Positions 33,057-41,120 of a DNA stretch of 64,000 nt are shown here, piece by piece (positions within the stretch are counted from its first letter, which is position 1; the number at the start of each line of letters is the position of its first letter). The stretch comes from Paractinoplanes ferrugineus. GTDB taxonomy: Bacteria > Actinomycetota > Actinomycetes > Mycobacteriales > Micromonosporaceae. The translations under genes were made by a program, and so were the position numbers. The notes beneath the pieces are model-generated. The model did not search any database. It worked only from the letters and a program-made list of their open reading frames with translations, and had not been told where the DNA came from. The DNA lies in assembly GCF_016862195.1 (NCBI RefSeq), contig NZ_BOMM01000056.1, forward strand, positions 62,001 through 126,000, written 5' to 3'.

Positions 33057-34058
33057 ATGAACGCCTCGAAGGTCCTGCGGCGGGCCGCCGTCGTCGCCGG
33101 AGCGACCGTCCTGCTCGTCGCGACTCCCACGGCGGCCTTCGCGGCCGACCCCTCCTATCGGACCCTCGGCACCGCCACGAACACCGACTGGATGCGCGGG
33201 CTGGCCGACTCCCGCAGCCTGGCCTCGCTCAGCATTCCGGGGACGCACGAGACCATGGCCGTCCACGGCGGGGCCTGGACCCAGACCCAGGAGAATTTCG
33301 GGGACTCCGGGGGCACGCTGACGGCGCAGCTCGCCGCCGGGATCCGGATGATCGACATCCGGGCCCGGGTGAACAGCGGCAACACCTTCACCATCCACCA
33401 CGGGGCCACCTACCAGAACGCGAACTTCGACGACGTACTGACCAAGTTGTCGGATTTTCTGGGAGCTCATCCCGGTGAGACCGTGCTGGTACGGCTCAAG
33501 CAGGAATGCACCGGGGAGATCGGCTCCTGCACGGACGCGGCGGGACAGGCCGGATTCACCGACATCTTCGACTCCTACGTCGCGAGAAGACCGGCCTTGT
33601 TCTGGACGGCGAGCGTCGACAAGACGAACGCCGCCGTGCCCGCTCTCGGTGCGGTGCGGGGCAAGGTCGTGCTCGCCGTCATGAACGGCGCGCGCGGCGG
33701 ACGGTACGCGAATTACGGGCTCGCCCAGTTCAGCGACTGGAACGACGGCTCGTCGACCTATGTGCAGGACAACTACGACGTGCCCAACATCGGGGCCATC
33801 GCGACCAAGCGGGACCAGGTGCGCCGTTTCCTCGACGCGACGAGCGCGGGCGACGCCGGCAAGATCTACGTCAACTTCGCCGGCGGCTCCAGCCTCTTCG
33901 CGCAGCCCCAGCAGGTGGCCGGCGGGGCGTTCGGGGTGCAGGGCGTCGACCCGTTCCTGTTGAGCTACCTGAACCAGGGCTCGGTGGTCCGCGCGGGCGT
34001 GCTGATGCTCGATTTCCCGGGCGGCGCCTTGATCAACAAGGTGATTTCCCTCAACTGA
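33057..34058 (+). CDS. Secreted phosphatidylinositol-specific phospholipase C-like enzyme
   Basis: A 333-residue exported TIM-barrel enzyme of the bacterial PI-PLC X-domain family. A signal peptide runs to AAFAAD. The two catalytic histidines are recognisable in LSIPGTHETM and FTIHHGATYQ, with the neighbouring IRMIDIRARV strand and VLVRLKQEC. These enzymes cleave phosphatidylinositol or GPI anchors without calcium. Two cysteines (QEC and SC) could bridge in the insert after the third strand. It is followed 38 bases later by the GGDEF gene, which has its own ribosome site. Confidence 0.9.
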   Translation: MNASKVLRRAAVVAGATVLLVATPTAAFAADPSYRTLGTATNTDWMRGLADSRSLASLSIPGTHETMAVHGGAWTQTQENFGDSGGTLTAQLAAGIRMIDIRARVNSGNTFTIHHGATYQNANFDDVLTKLSDFLGAHPGETVLVRLKQECTGEIGSCTDAAGQAGFTDIFDSYVARRPALFWTASVDKTNAAVPALGAVRGKVVLAVMNGARGGRYANYGLAQFSDWNDGSSTYVQDNYDVPNIGAIATKRDQVRRFLDATSAGDAGKIYVNFAGGSSLFAQPQQVAGGAFGVQGVDPFLLSYLNQGSVVRAGVLMLDFPGGALINKVISLN

Positions 34059-34095
34059 GCGCGGTCTCGCCGATAGGCCGTCCGTGGGAGGGCCG

Positions 34096-35646
34096 ATGAG
34101 CGAGAACGCGCGACAAGCGGCACGGCTGCTCGAGATGGCGCAGAGCGGCCGTGCCGCCGAGGCATTGTCCCGGGCGGAGGCGGCTCTCGCCCACCAGGAG
34201 AGCGCCGGCATGCATTTCGTCCGGGCCCTCGCGCTGACCAATCTCGGTGAGCCGCACGCCGCCGTCCCCGCGTTCGACCTGATGGCGACGGCCGCGGTGC
34301 GCGAGGGCAGGCCGGGCTGGCTGGCCTGTGCGCTGGCCAGCCGGGCCGCCGCCCAGCTGCGGCTCGGCGAGGGTGAGGGCGAGAGCGGCGTCCTGCAGGA
34401 CCTGGTCACCGCGGAGGCGGCGGTCGCCGCCGAGACCGAGCCGGTGGCCGCGGTCAACGGGCGGGTCGCGGTCGCGATCGGCTATTTCGAGCTTCGACTG
34501 TACGAGCTGGTCGGCCCGCACTACGACGCGGCGTACGAGATGAGCCCGCCCGGCAACGGCAACCGCGCCATGTGGCTGTTCAACCAGGCCGAGATGCACC
34601 TGTTCTGGGCGCTGGAGTTGTACCAGGTCGACCAGCCGGACGCCGCGGAGAGCCACACCGCGCAGGCCGAACGGTACGCGCTGTGGGCGGCCGACGAGGC
34701 GCAGGGACCGGACGCGGCCCGGTGGCGGGACTTCGCCCTGCTGGCGGCCGCCTGCGCGCGGGCCGACCGGCATGATCCGGAGGGCGCCGCCGCCGACATC
34801 GCGATCTACCTCGAGAAGGTGGACGGCCATGGCATCGGCGGCACCGCGCTGGCCTACACCCGGCCCTTCCACGCGGTGGCCCTGCGCCGCTCCGGCCGTC
34901 GTGCCGAAGCGCTCGCCGTCATGGAGCAGGCCGTGGCGCAGCTGACCGCCGACGCCGGCTGGCTGATCACCTCGGCCACCCACCGCACCCGGGCGGTCCT
35001 GCTCGGCAGCGACGACGCCGAGATCGGCCTGCGGTACGGCGACGCGCTGGCCGCGGCGATGTGGCGGCACCGGCTGCGCACGCTCCAGTCGGTCGAGGCG
35101 ATGAAGTCGCTGGAGCTGCTGCGCGCCGAGCACGCGCAGGCCGAACGGGCGGCCGCGCTCGACACGTTGACCGGCATCGCGAACCGGGGCGCCTTCGACC
35201 GCGCCGTCCGGGCCGCCCAGGAGCACCCGGCCGACCGGGTCACCGTCATGGTGGTGGACACCGACAAGTTCAAACAGATAAACGACACCGCCGGGCACGC
35301 GGCCGGCGACGCGGCCCTGCGGGCGATCGCCGTGGCGCTCGGCGCGCAGCTGCGGGAGCAGGATCTGCTGGCCCGGCTGGGCGGCGACGAGTTCGCGATC
35401 CTGCTGCCGGGTCTCGGTGCGGCGGGCGCGGCAAGCGTGGCGGAGCGGATGGTCGCGGCGGTACGGGCGATCCCGGACTGCCCGGCCACGGTGAGCATCG
35501 GGGTGGCCGGTTCCTACGCGGCCGACCTGAACGAGGCGTTGAAACTGGCTGACGAGGCGATGTACCGCGTGAAACGTCGAGGTGGCGACGGCGTGGAGAT
35601 GGGTATAGCTGCCTCATGCGAGAACACCCCCTCGGCGTACGCCTGA
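34096..35646 (+). CDS. Diguanylate cyclase with N-terminal helical repeats
   Basis: A 516-residue soluble protein. GGGAGG lies 4-5 bases before the ATG. Residues ~1-340 are Ala-rich helical repeats of TPR-like character, and residues ~345-500 are a GGDEF domain. The active motif LARLGGDEFAIL is intact. The product-inhibition I-site is also complete: REQD sits exactly five residues before GGDEF. No membrane segment is present, so the sensor input is cytoplasmic, perhaps protein-protein. It would make cyclic di-GMP, which in actinomycetes controls development. The 3' end overlaps the first PAP2 gene by 31 bases. Confidence 0.92.
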   Translation: MSENARQAARLLEMAQSGRAAEALSRAEAALAHQESAGMHFVRALALTNLGEPHAAVPAFDLMATAAVREGRPGWLACALASRAAAQLRLGEGEGESGVLQDLVTAEAAVAAETEPVAAVNGRVAVAIGYFELRLYELVGPHYDAAYEMSPPGNGNRAMWLFNQAEMHLFWALELYQVDQPDAAESHTAQAERYALWAADEAQGPDAARWRDFALLAAACARADRHDPEGAAADIAIYLEKVDGHGIGGTALAYTRPFHAVALRRSGRRAEALAVMEQAVAQLTADAGWLITSATHRTRAVLLGSDDAEIGLRYGDALAAAMWRHRLRTLQSVEAMKSLELLRAEHAQAERAAALDTLTGIANRGAFDRAVRAAQEHPADRVTVMVVDTDKFKQINDTAGHAAGDAALRAIAVALGAQLREQDLLARLGGDEFAILLPGLGAAGAASVAERMVAAVRAIPDCPATVSIGVAGSYAADLNEALKLADEAMYRVKRRGGDGVEMGIAASCENTPSAYA

Positions 35647-36308
35647 CGGTTGCCGCGGCCGCCGCGGCGCTGCTCCTGATGCCGGCCGCGATGGTCGGCG
35701 CCCTGGTCGTGGGGAGGGTGGACTGGCTGCACAGCCTGGACATGGCGGTCACGAACGGCCTGCACGGTTACGCGCTGCACCACCCGGGGTGGGTGTGGTT
35801 CATGAAGGCGTGGAGCCTCGTCTTCGACCCGAACTCCTGGCGGCTGGCCGTCCTCGGCCTGGTGATCTGGCTGATCCGCCGGGGGCAGGGATCGCCGGCG
35901 TGGTGGGCGGGCATCACGATGGCGACCGGCGGCGTCCTCGGCGCGGTGCTGAAGCTGCTGGTCGGCCGGCACCGGCCGGATCTGCTGGACCCGGTGGCCC
36001 AGGCGACCGGCTACTCGTTCCCGTCCGGGCACGTGCTCAACAACGCGCTCGGCGCGGCGGTGTTTCTGCTGATCCTGCTGCCGTACACCAGGGGCAGCAC
36101 GGCGAAGCGGGCGCTGCTGTGGGCCGGCGCGATCGTCATCCCGCTGATGACCGCGGTCAGCCGGGTCGCGCTGGGCGTGCACTGGACCAGCGACGTGCTG
36201 GCCGCCTGGTTCCTCGGGGTCGCGCTGGCCGCCGCCACCGCGGCCGCCTACCTGGCTCGCAGCCGCCGCAAGCAGGCACATGTGGCAACCGAGGGTCTGC
36301 ACGCATGA
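35616..36308 (+). CDS. PAP2 family membrane phosphatase (complete active site)
   Basis: A 230-residue protein with six membrane helices. All three phosphatase motifs are present: KLLVGRHRP (K-x6-RP), PSGH, and SRVALGVHWTSD (SR-x5-H-x3-D). The likely substrates are undecaprenyl pyrophosphate or phosphatidic acid at the outer face. The gene begins inside the end of the GGDEF gene, so translation is coupled. A second PAP2 gene follows directly. Confidence 0.92.
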   Translation: MREHPLGVRLTVAAAAAALLLMPAAMVGALVVGRVDWLHSLDMAVTNGLHGYALHHPGWVWFMKAWSLVFDPNSWRLAVLGLVIWLIRRGQGSPAWWAGITMATGGVLGAVLKLLVGRHRPDLLDPVAQATGYSFPSGHVLNNALGAAVFLLILLPYTRGSTAKRALLWAGAIVIPLMTAVSRVALGVHWTSDVLAAWFLGVALAAATAAAYLARSRRKQAHVATEGLHA

Positions 36309-36339
36309 AAGACTCTCGATCCGGGTAAACGGCCCGCTC

Positions 36340-37050
36340 ATGCTGGCGAATCGGGCGGTACTCGAACACCGGGCTGTCTACTACGGCAAACGCATCCTTC
36401 CCTGGCTGATCGCGCTGCTGCTCGGCATGATCGCGCTAGGCCTTCTCATCACTCGGGTCGCCGAGCACATCTGGCCGTTCACCGTGGAGGACAGCGTCAA
36501 CCGCTGGTTCGCCGCGCACCGCACGCCCACGATGAACACGGTCACCTTCATCGGCAGCCTGTTCGGCAGCACACCGGTGATCATCGCGCTCACCGCGGTC
36601 GCCGCGCTCATCCTGCTCTGGCGGCTGCACAGCTGGTTCGAGCCGCTGTACCTGTGCGCGGCGGTGACCGCCCAGGCGCTCGTCTTCTTCTTCACGACGC
36701 TGGTGATCGACCGGCAGCGCCCGGCGGTCAAGCGCCTCGACGCCTCACCGCCGACCTCCAGCTTCCCGTCCGGGCACACCTCGGCGGCGGTCGCGCTCTA
36801 CTGTGGCCTGGCCCTGGTGCTGGCCGGCCTGGTCCACCGGACGTGGCAGAAATGGCTGTGCTGGGCGCTGGTGCTGATGCCGATCTTCGTGGCGACGTCG
36901 CGGATGTACCGCGGCATGCACCACCCCTCCGACGTGACCGCGTCGTTCCTCAACGGGGCGCTCTGCATCACCCTGATGAGCTGGGCCATCCTCAGGTCAG
37001 CGGAGCGAGGCGGAGCTTCGTCACGGCGACCGGTCCGATCGACGACTTGA
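36340..37050 (+). CDS. PAP2 family membrane protein with altered motif 1
   Basis: A 236-residue six-helix PAP2 protein. ATG 36340 is taken as start; an earlier in-frame ATG at 36280 lies inside the previous gene. Motifs 2 and 3 are intact (FPSGH; SRMYRGMHHPSD). Motif 1 reads TLVIDRQRP, with Thr where the phosphate-binding Lys of K-x6-RP is expected. Activity may be reduced or substrate choice changed relative to the upstream copy. The last 59 bases overlap the convergent gene at 36992-38383. Confidence 0.85.
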   Translation: MLANRAVLEHRAVYYGKRILPWLIALLLGMIALGLLITRVAEHIWPFTVEDSVNRWFAAHRTPTMNTVTFIGSLFGSTPVIIALTAVAALILLWRLHSWFEPLYLCAAVTAQALVFFFTTLVIDRQRPAVKRLDASPPTSSFPSGHTSAAVALYCGLALVLAGLVHRTWQKWLCWALVLMPIFVATSRMYRGMHHPSDVTASFLNGALCITLMSWAILRSAERGGASSRRPVRSTT

Positions 37051-38383
37051 GCAGCACCTGATCGATGCCGCCCTTGGCCGCGCCCTGGTCGGCGGGGACG
37101 GTCAGGTTGGTCACGGTCTGCCGGGACAGGTCGCGGAACGTGACCTCCATGGTCAGCGTGTTCGGGGTGAGCGGAACGACCTGGATCGCCCCGGCCGGGG
37201 TGTCCTGGAGGAAGTCGATGAGCAGCGGCACCTCATGGCACCGGGTCGGGTCGTCCGGCAGCGCCGAGGTCATGAACTTGCCGGTCGGGTCGTCGACGAC
37301 GGCGGCGCTGCGGGCGTTCTCGCAGCCCGCCACCACTATTGCGTTGGGGTCGGCGCTGACCAGGAAGCCGTCGTTGCGGAAGAAGTCACTCGCGACGGCC
37401 CCGGGCGGCGGCGTGGTGAGGTCGACCTCGCGCGCTCCCCGACCGGCCGGCGGCGCGGTGGTGGTGGTGGCCGCGGCGGCCGAGGTGGGGGCGGCGGCGC
37501 TGGGCTGAGCGGGCGGGGCGGCGGCGGACGGCGCCTGGGCCGGCGGGGCGGCCGCGGACTGCTGCGTCGCCGGGGCGGCCGCGGTCGGGACGACAGCCGG
37601 CTGCTGCCCGGCGGCCGGGTCCGGCTCGTCCTTGGTCTTGGTCAGCAGCGTGGGCACGGCGATGGCGGCGGCCAGCACGACGACCCCGGCCGCGATCCCG
37701 GCGATCTTGATGAACTTCGACGCTATCCGGGGCTGCTGCACGAACGTGGCCGTACCGGTGATCGGCGTGGCCCCCGGCAGATCCGGCGTCGCGGCCAGCG
37801 TCAGCTGCCGCTGCTTCTCCTTGTTCCACGGCACCGGCGCCGACACGTCGAGCAGCGCCCGAGCCGTCGTGCCCGGGGGCAGGTCGAGCCAGCCCGGCTG
37901 GAAGACCGCGCTGACCCGCCGCTCCGGATCGGTCGCGGTCAGGTAGAGCCGCACCGGCGCGTTGCCGCCGTTGCTGACCTCCAGCGAATACTGGCCCGAA
38001 CCGCCGCCCGTCACCACCTCGGGCGTCGTGCGCAGGGTGATCGCCTCGACGCTGGCCAGCTCGATCGGCACCTCGACGCAGCGGGACACGTCATGCCGGT
38101 ATTTCGACCGCACCAGCGCGCCGACCACATAGGTGCCGGCCGGGGCGGGCGGCTGCACCGGAAGGTTGACCTTGACGATCAGCGTGCCGCTCTCGGCCGG
38201 GCGCAGTTTGGCGACCTCGGGCTCGGTGCGCACGGTCGCGCCGTCGGGCAGGCCGAGCAACTCGACGCCGTAATGCTCCACGATGTCACTGGCATTGCGC
38301 ACGGTGACGTCGAACTGGAGGTTGTCGCCGGGCGAGGCATCCGCCCGCTCCGGCGCGACATTGACACGCAGCGGCAGGGTCAC
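36992..38383 (-). CDS. Membrane-anchored protein with NEW3-like beta domains
   Basis: A 463-residue protein without a signal peptide. Residues ~1-215 hold two Ig-like/NEW3-type beta domains (VNVAPERADASPGDNLQFDV; PPAPAGTYVVGALV). A hydrophobic helix lies at about 225-248 (AGIAAGVVVLAAAIAVP), then a Pro/Ala/Gln-rich linker to ~320 and a C-terminal beta-rich domain of ~140 residues with two cysteines (VAGCENA; DPTRCHEV). The N-terminal half should be cytoplasmic and the C-terminal half outside. No enzyme motif is seen; related actinobacterial proteins are annotated only as hypothetical. Confidence 0.75.
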   Translation of the reverse strand: MTLPLRVNVAPERADASPGDNLQFDVTVRNASDIVEHYGVELLGLPDGATVRTEPEVAKLRPAESGTLIVKVNLPVQPPAPAGTYVVGALVRSKYRHDVSRCVEVPIELASVEAITLRTTPEVVTGGGSGQYSLEVSNGGNAPVRLYLTATDPERRVSAVFQPGWLDLPPGTTARALLDVSAPVPWNKEKQRQLTLAATPDLPGATPITGTATFVQQPRIASKFIKIAGIAAGVVVLAAAIAVPTLLTKTKDEPDPAAGQQPAVVPTAAAPATQQSAAAPPAQAPSAAAPPAQPSAAAPTSAAAATTTTAPPAGRGAREVDLTTPPPGAVASDFFRNDGFLVSADPNAIVVAGCENARSAAVVDDPTGKFMTSALPDDPTRCHEVPLLIDFLQDTPAGAIQVVPLTPNTLTMEVTFRDLSRQTVTNLTVPADQGAAKGGIDQVLLKSSIGPVAVTKLRLAPLT

Positions 38384-38417
38384 CCGCTCATGCTGTCACT
38401 TCGCGTCGAGCAAAGCT

Positions 38418-39896
38418 CTATAAGATCCCCGACACAAGATCTTCGAGCGTCGCTCGCGCTCCGTTGCGGTGCAGGCCGGCAAGCACCGAGCGGTACGCCG
38501 AGACGAAGCGCTCGTGGTCGACGAGGTCGCCGAAGACGTCCCGGTTCGAGATGAACGCGAGCGGCTCCCGCCGTTGCCGGCCCGCGGCCGCCGTCAGGGT
38601 CTCCGCCAACCGGTCGACGACCTCGATCGGCTCGCCCCGCTCGTCGACGCCCTCGGCGTACCGGGCCCACGACGCGACGATCGCGGTGGAGAGCAGGATG
38701 TCGCCGCCGGTGTCGAGGTTGCGGCGGATCACCGGGAGCAGCCACTTCGGGATCCGGTCGGAGCTCTCCGCGCACAGCCGGGCGACGGTGTCACGGACCT
38801 GCGAGTTGGAGAACCGGTCGATCAGCTGGTGCTGATATTCGCGCAGGTCGACGCCGGGCACCGGTTCGAGGGTCGGGGTGGCCTCACGTTCCATGTAGCC
38901 GAGCAGGAACTTCGCGAACAGCGGGTCCTGGGCGGCGTCGTGCACCAGGCGGTAACCGGCCAGCCAGGCGAAATAGCACAGGCCCTGGTGGGAGGCGTTC
39001 AGCAGGCGCAACTTCATCAACTCGTACGGTTCGACGTCGGCCACCACCTGCACGCCCACCTCCTCGAACGGCGGCCGGCCGGCGCGGAACGCGTCCTCGA
39101 GGGCCCACTGGGTGAACGGCTCGCACACCACCGGCCAGCCGTCCCGCACCCCGAACCGCTTGCCGACCTGCTCGCGGTCCTCGTCGGTGGTGACCGGCGT
39201 GATCCGGTCCACCATGCTGTTCGGGAAGTCGACGTGCTCGGCCACGTAGGACGCGAGGCCGGGATCGCGCAGTCTTGCGTACTCGACGAAGCTGCGCCGG
39301 GCCGTATCCCCGTTCCCCTGGATGTTGTCGCAGCTCATGATCGTGAAGGGCGGCAGGCCGCGCTCGCGGCGCCGTTCGATCGCGGCCGTGACCAGCCCGA
39401 ACGTGGTCCGGGGCGGGTTTGCCGGGTCCAGGTCGTGCTGGATGTCCGGGTTGTCGGCCCGGAACTCGCCGGTGACCGCGTCGACGTTGTAACCACCCTC
39501 GGTGACCGTCAGCGATACGATCCGGATCTCCGGCGCCGCCATCTTCTCGATCACCGCCGCCGGATCGTCCGGCGCGTAGAGGTAGTCGACTATCGACCCG
39601 ACGACCCGGGCCTCGAGACCGCCGTCCGGCGCCTTGACGACGAGGGTGTAGAGGCCGTCCTGCGCGGTCAGCACCTGACGCATCCGCTCGTCGGCGGGCA
39701 TCACCCCGACCCCGCAGATCGCCCAGTCGAGAGCCTTGCCCTCGGTCATCAGCCGATCGAGGTACATCGCCTGGTGGGCGCGATGGAAACCGCCCACGCC
39801 GAAATGCACGATCCCGGCCCGCAACCGCGACCGGTCGTAGGACGGGACGGCGACGTCGGTCAGGGACTTCAGGTTGGCGTTATTGAGCGGCAGCAT
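38418..39896 (-). CDS. Mannitol dehydrogenase family oxidoreductase
   Basis: A 492-residue member of the long-chain polyol dehydrogenases (mannitol 2-dehydrogenase, fructuronate and tagaturonate reductases). The N-terminal Rossmann domain includes IVHFGVGGFHRAHQA, and the catalytic region includes PFTIMSCDNIQGNGD, DFPNSMVDRITP, and the conserved Lys/Asn/His in YELMKLRLLNASH. It interconverts a hexitol (mannitol or arabitol type) and the ketose using NAD(P). No transporter or kinase neighbour narrows the substrate. It is transcribed away from the HxlR gene region, with a 100-base gap upstream. Confidence 0.93.
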   Translation of the reverse strand: MLPLNNANLKSLTDVAVPSYDRSRLRAGIVHFGVGGFHRAHQAMYLDRLMTEGKALDWAICGVGVMPADERMRQVLTAQDGLYTLVVKAPDGGLEARVVGSIVDYLYAPDDPAAVIEKMAAPEIRIVSLTVTEGGYNVDAVTGEFRADNPDIQHDLDPANPPRTTFGLVTAAIERRRERGLPPFTIMSCDNIQGNGDTARRSFVEYARLRDPGLASYVAEHVDFPNSMVDRITPVTTDEDREQVGKRFGVRDGWPVVCEPFTQWALEDAFRAGRPPFEEVGVQVVADVEPYELMKLRLLNASHQGLCYFAWLAGYRLVHDAAQDPLFAKFLLGYMEREATPTLEPVPGVDLREYQHQLIDRFSNSQVRDTVARLCAESSDRIPKWLLPVIRRNLDTGGDILLSTAIVASWARYAEGVDERGEPIEVVDRLAETLTAAAGRQRREPLAFISNRDVFGDLVDHERFVSAYRSVLAGLHRNGARATLEDLVSGIL

Positions 39897-39999
39897 CGGT
39901 CATGACCTCCCGGCGGTGGATCGGGGATGACTGCCAGCATCCCACCGAAGCCCCTAGGTCACCGGCGACCGAGTCACCTGATCTTGTGCCCGCCCCCGG

Positions 40000-40494
40000 T
40001 CACCGCGAACCGGCCTCGTACGCGGCGCGAAGCTCCGCGGTGGCCCGCGGCCGTTCCGGATCCGGCCGCGGCGTGCCGAGGTGGGTCTCGCGCAGTTCGT
40101 CCATCAGGCGGCCGAGGAGCTCGGGACCGCCGTCCCGCAGCAGTTCGGCGCGCACCCGCAGGCGTCGCTCGCCCTCGCGGTGGGCCAGCCCCCAGGCACC
40201 CAGCGCCACCATGATCGGCAGTACCTGGATGCCCGATTCGGTGAGCGAATAGGCCGCTCGCTGGCCGCGCCGGGCGACTTCGCGGGTCAGCAGGCCGGCC
40301 TCGGTGAGCCGCTTCAGCCGGCTGCTGAGGATGTTGGAGGCGATGCCCTCCTCGTTGTCGGCGAGCAGTTCCCGGAAGTGCCGCCGGTTGCCGAACATGA
40401 TGTCGCGCAGCACGAGCATCGCCCACGGATCGCCGAGCACCTCGACGGCTTGATTGATCGGGCAACCCGACCGGGGGGTGTCTTCCGGCGCCAT
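40000..40494 (-). CDS. HxlR family transcriptional regulator
   Basis: A 164-residue winged helix-turn-helix regulator. The N-terminus has the conserved redox-type Cys (RSGCPINQAVEVLGDPWAML). The recognition segment is LSSRLKRLTEAGLL and the wing is GQRAAYSLTESG. An extension of about 40 residues follows the usual HxlR length. It is divergent from the reductase gene at 40536, and a palindrome sits in the 41-bp gap, so it very likely controls that gene and itself. HxlR proteins often sense quinones, aldehydes or redox state. Confidence 0.92.
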   Translation of the reverse strand: MAPEDTPRSGCPINQAVEVLGDPWAMLVLRDIMFGNRRHFRELLADNEEGIASNILSSRLKRLTEAGLLTREVARRGQRAAYSLTESGIQVLPIMVALGAWGLAHREGERRLRVRAELLRDGGPELLGRLMDELRETHLGTPRPDPERPRATAELRAAYEAGSR

Positions 40495-40514
40495 AGTGGT
40501 TGCAATCTACCACT
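40495..40514. promoter_or_regulatory. Probable HxlR operator
   Basis: AGTGGT-N8-ACCACT is a perfect 6-bp inverted repeat directly beside the HxlR start codon. It covers the -35 box of the divergent reductase promoter, a layout suited to repression of both genes. Confidence 0.6.
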
Positions 40515-40528
40515 GCTTTTCCTAGGGT
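40500..40528 (+). promoter_or_regulatory. Promoter of the reductase gene
   Basis: TTGCAA (40500-40505), a 17-base spacer and TAGGGT (40523-40528) lie just before the ATG at 40536. The start codon is 7 bases after the -10 box, so the mRNA is probably leaderless. Confidence 0.6.
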
Positions 40529-40535
40529 CATCCGC

Positions 40536-41120
40536 ATGCCTGGACGATTCGTGTACTGGATGAACGTGTCCGCCGACCTGAAGATCGAGCACGCCGCGGG
40601 CGAGGAGGGCGGCGGAAACTGGATGCGGATCGGGGAGCAGTTGCACGGCGAGTTCAACGCCCGAGCCCGCAAGCTGTCGACCATGGTCCAGGGGCGCGTC
40701 ATCTTCGACACCATGGCGGCGTTCTGGCCGGCCGCCCGCACCGACGACACCCTGGAGGACGTCCTGCGGGAATACGGCGAGATCTGGACCTCGAAGCCGA
40801 AGATCCTGGTCTCCCGGAGCCGGACCACCACCGAGCACAACACCCGCACCATCGGCGGTGACGACGACGCCCTCGAGCGACTGACCGAATTGCGCGCCGA
40901 GACCGAGGGCGACATCGGCGTCGGCGGCGCCACCCTCGCCACCCAGCTGCTCGACGCGGGCCTGCTCGACGAACTGCTGCTCTTCACCCACCCGGTGATC
41001 CTCGGCTCCGGCCGCCCACTGTTCGACCACCACACCCGGCCGATCGAGCTGGACCTGCTGGAACACGCCGCCTTCGAGGACGGCGTGACCATGCACCGCT
41101 ACGCCGTCCGCTACCCCTGA
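40536..41120 (+). CDS. Dihydrofolate reductase-like (RibD C-terminal) protein
   Basis: A 194-residue protein of the DHFR/RibD-C superfamily common in actinomycetes. Family landmarks are the N-terminal strand FVYWMNVSADLKIE, the GRVIFDTMAAFWP segment, and DIGVGGATLATQLLDAGLLDEL followed by HPVILGSGRPLF. It should be an NADPH-dependent reductase of unknown substrate; the family is not true folate reductase. Divergent arrangement with an HxlR regulator suggests induction by a reactive small molecule. ATG 40536 is preferred over upstream frames because of the promoter spacing. Confidence 0.88.
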   Translation: MPGRFVYWMNVSADLKIEHAAGEEGGGNWMRIGEQLHGEFNARARKLSTMVQGRVIFDTMAAFWPAARTDDTLEDVLREYGEIWTSKPKILVSRSRTTTEHNTRTIGGDDDALERLTELRAETEGDIGVGGATLATQLLDAGLLDELLLFTHPVILGSGRPLFDHHTRPIELDLLEHAAFEDGVTMHRYAVRYP

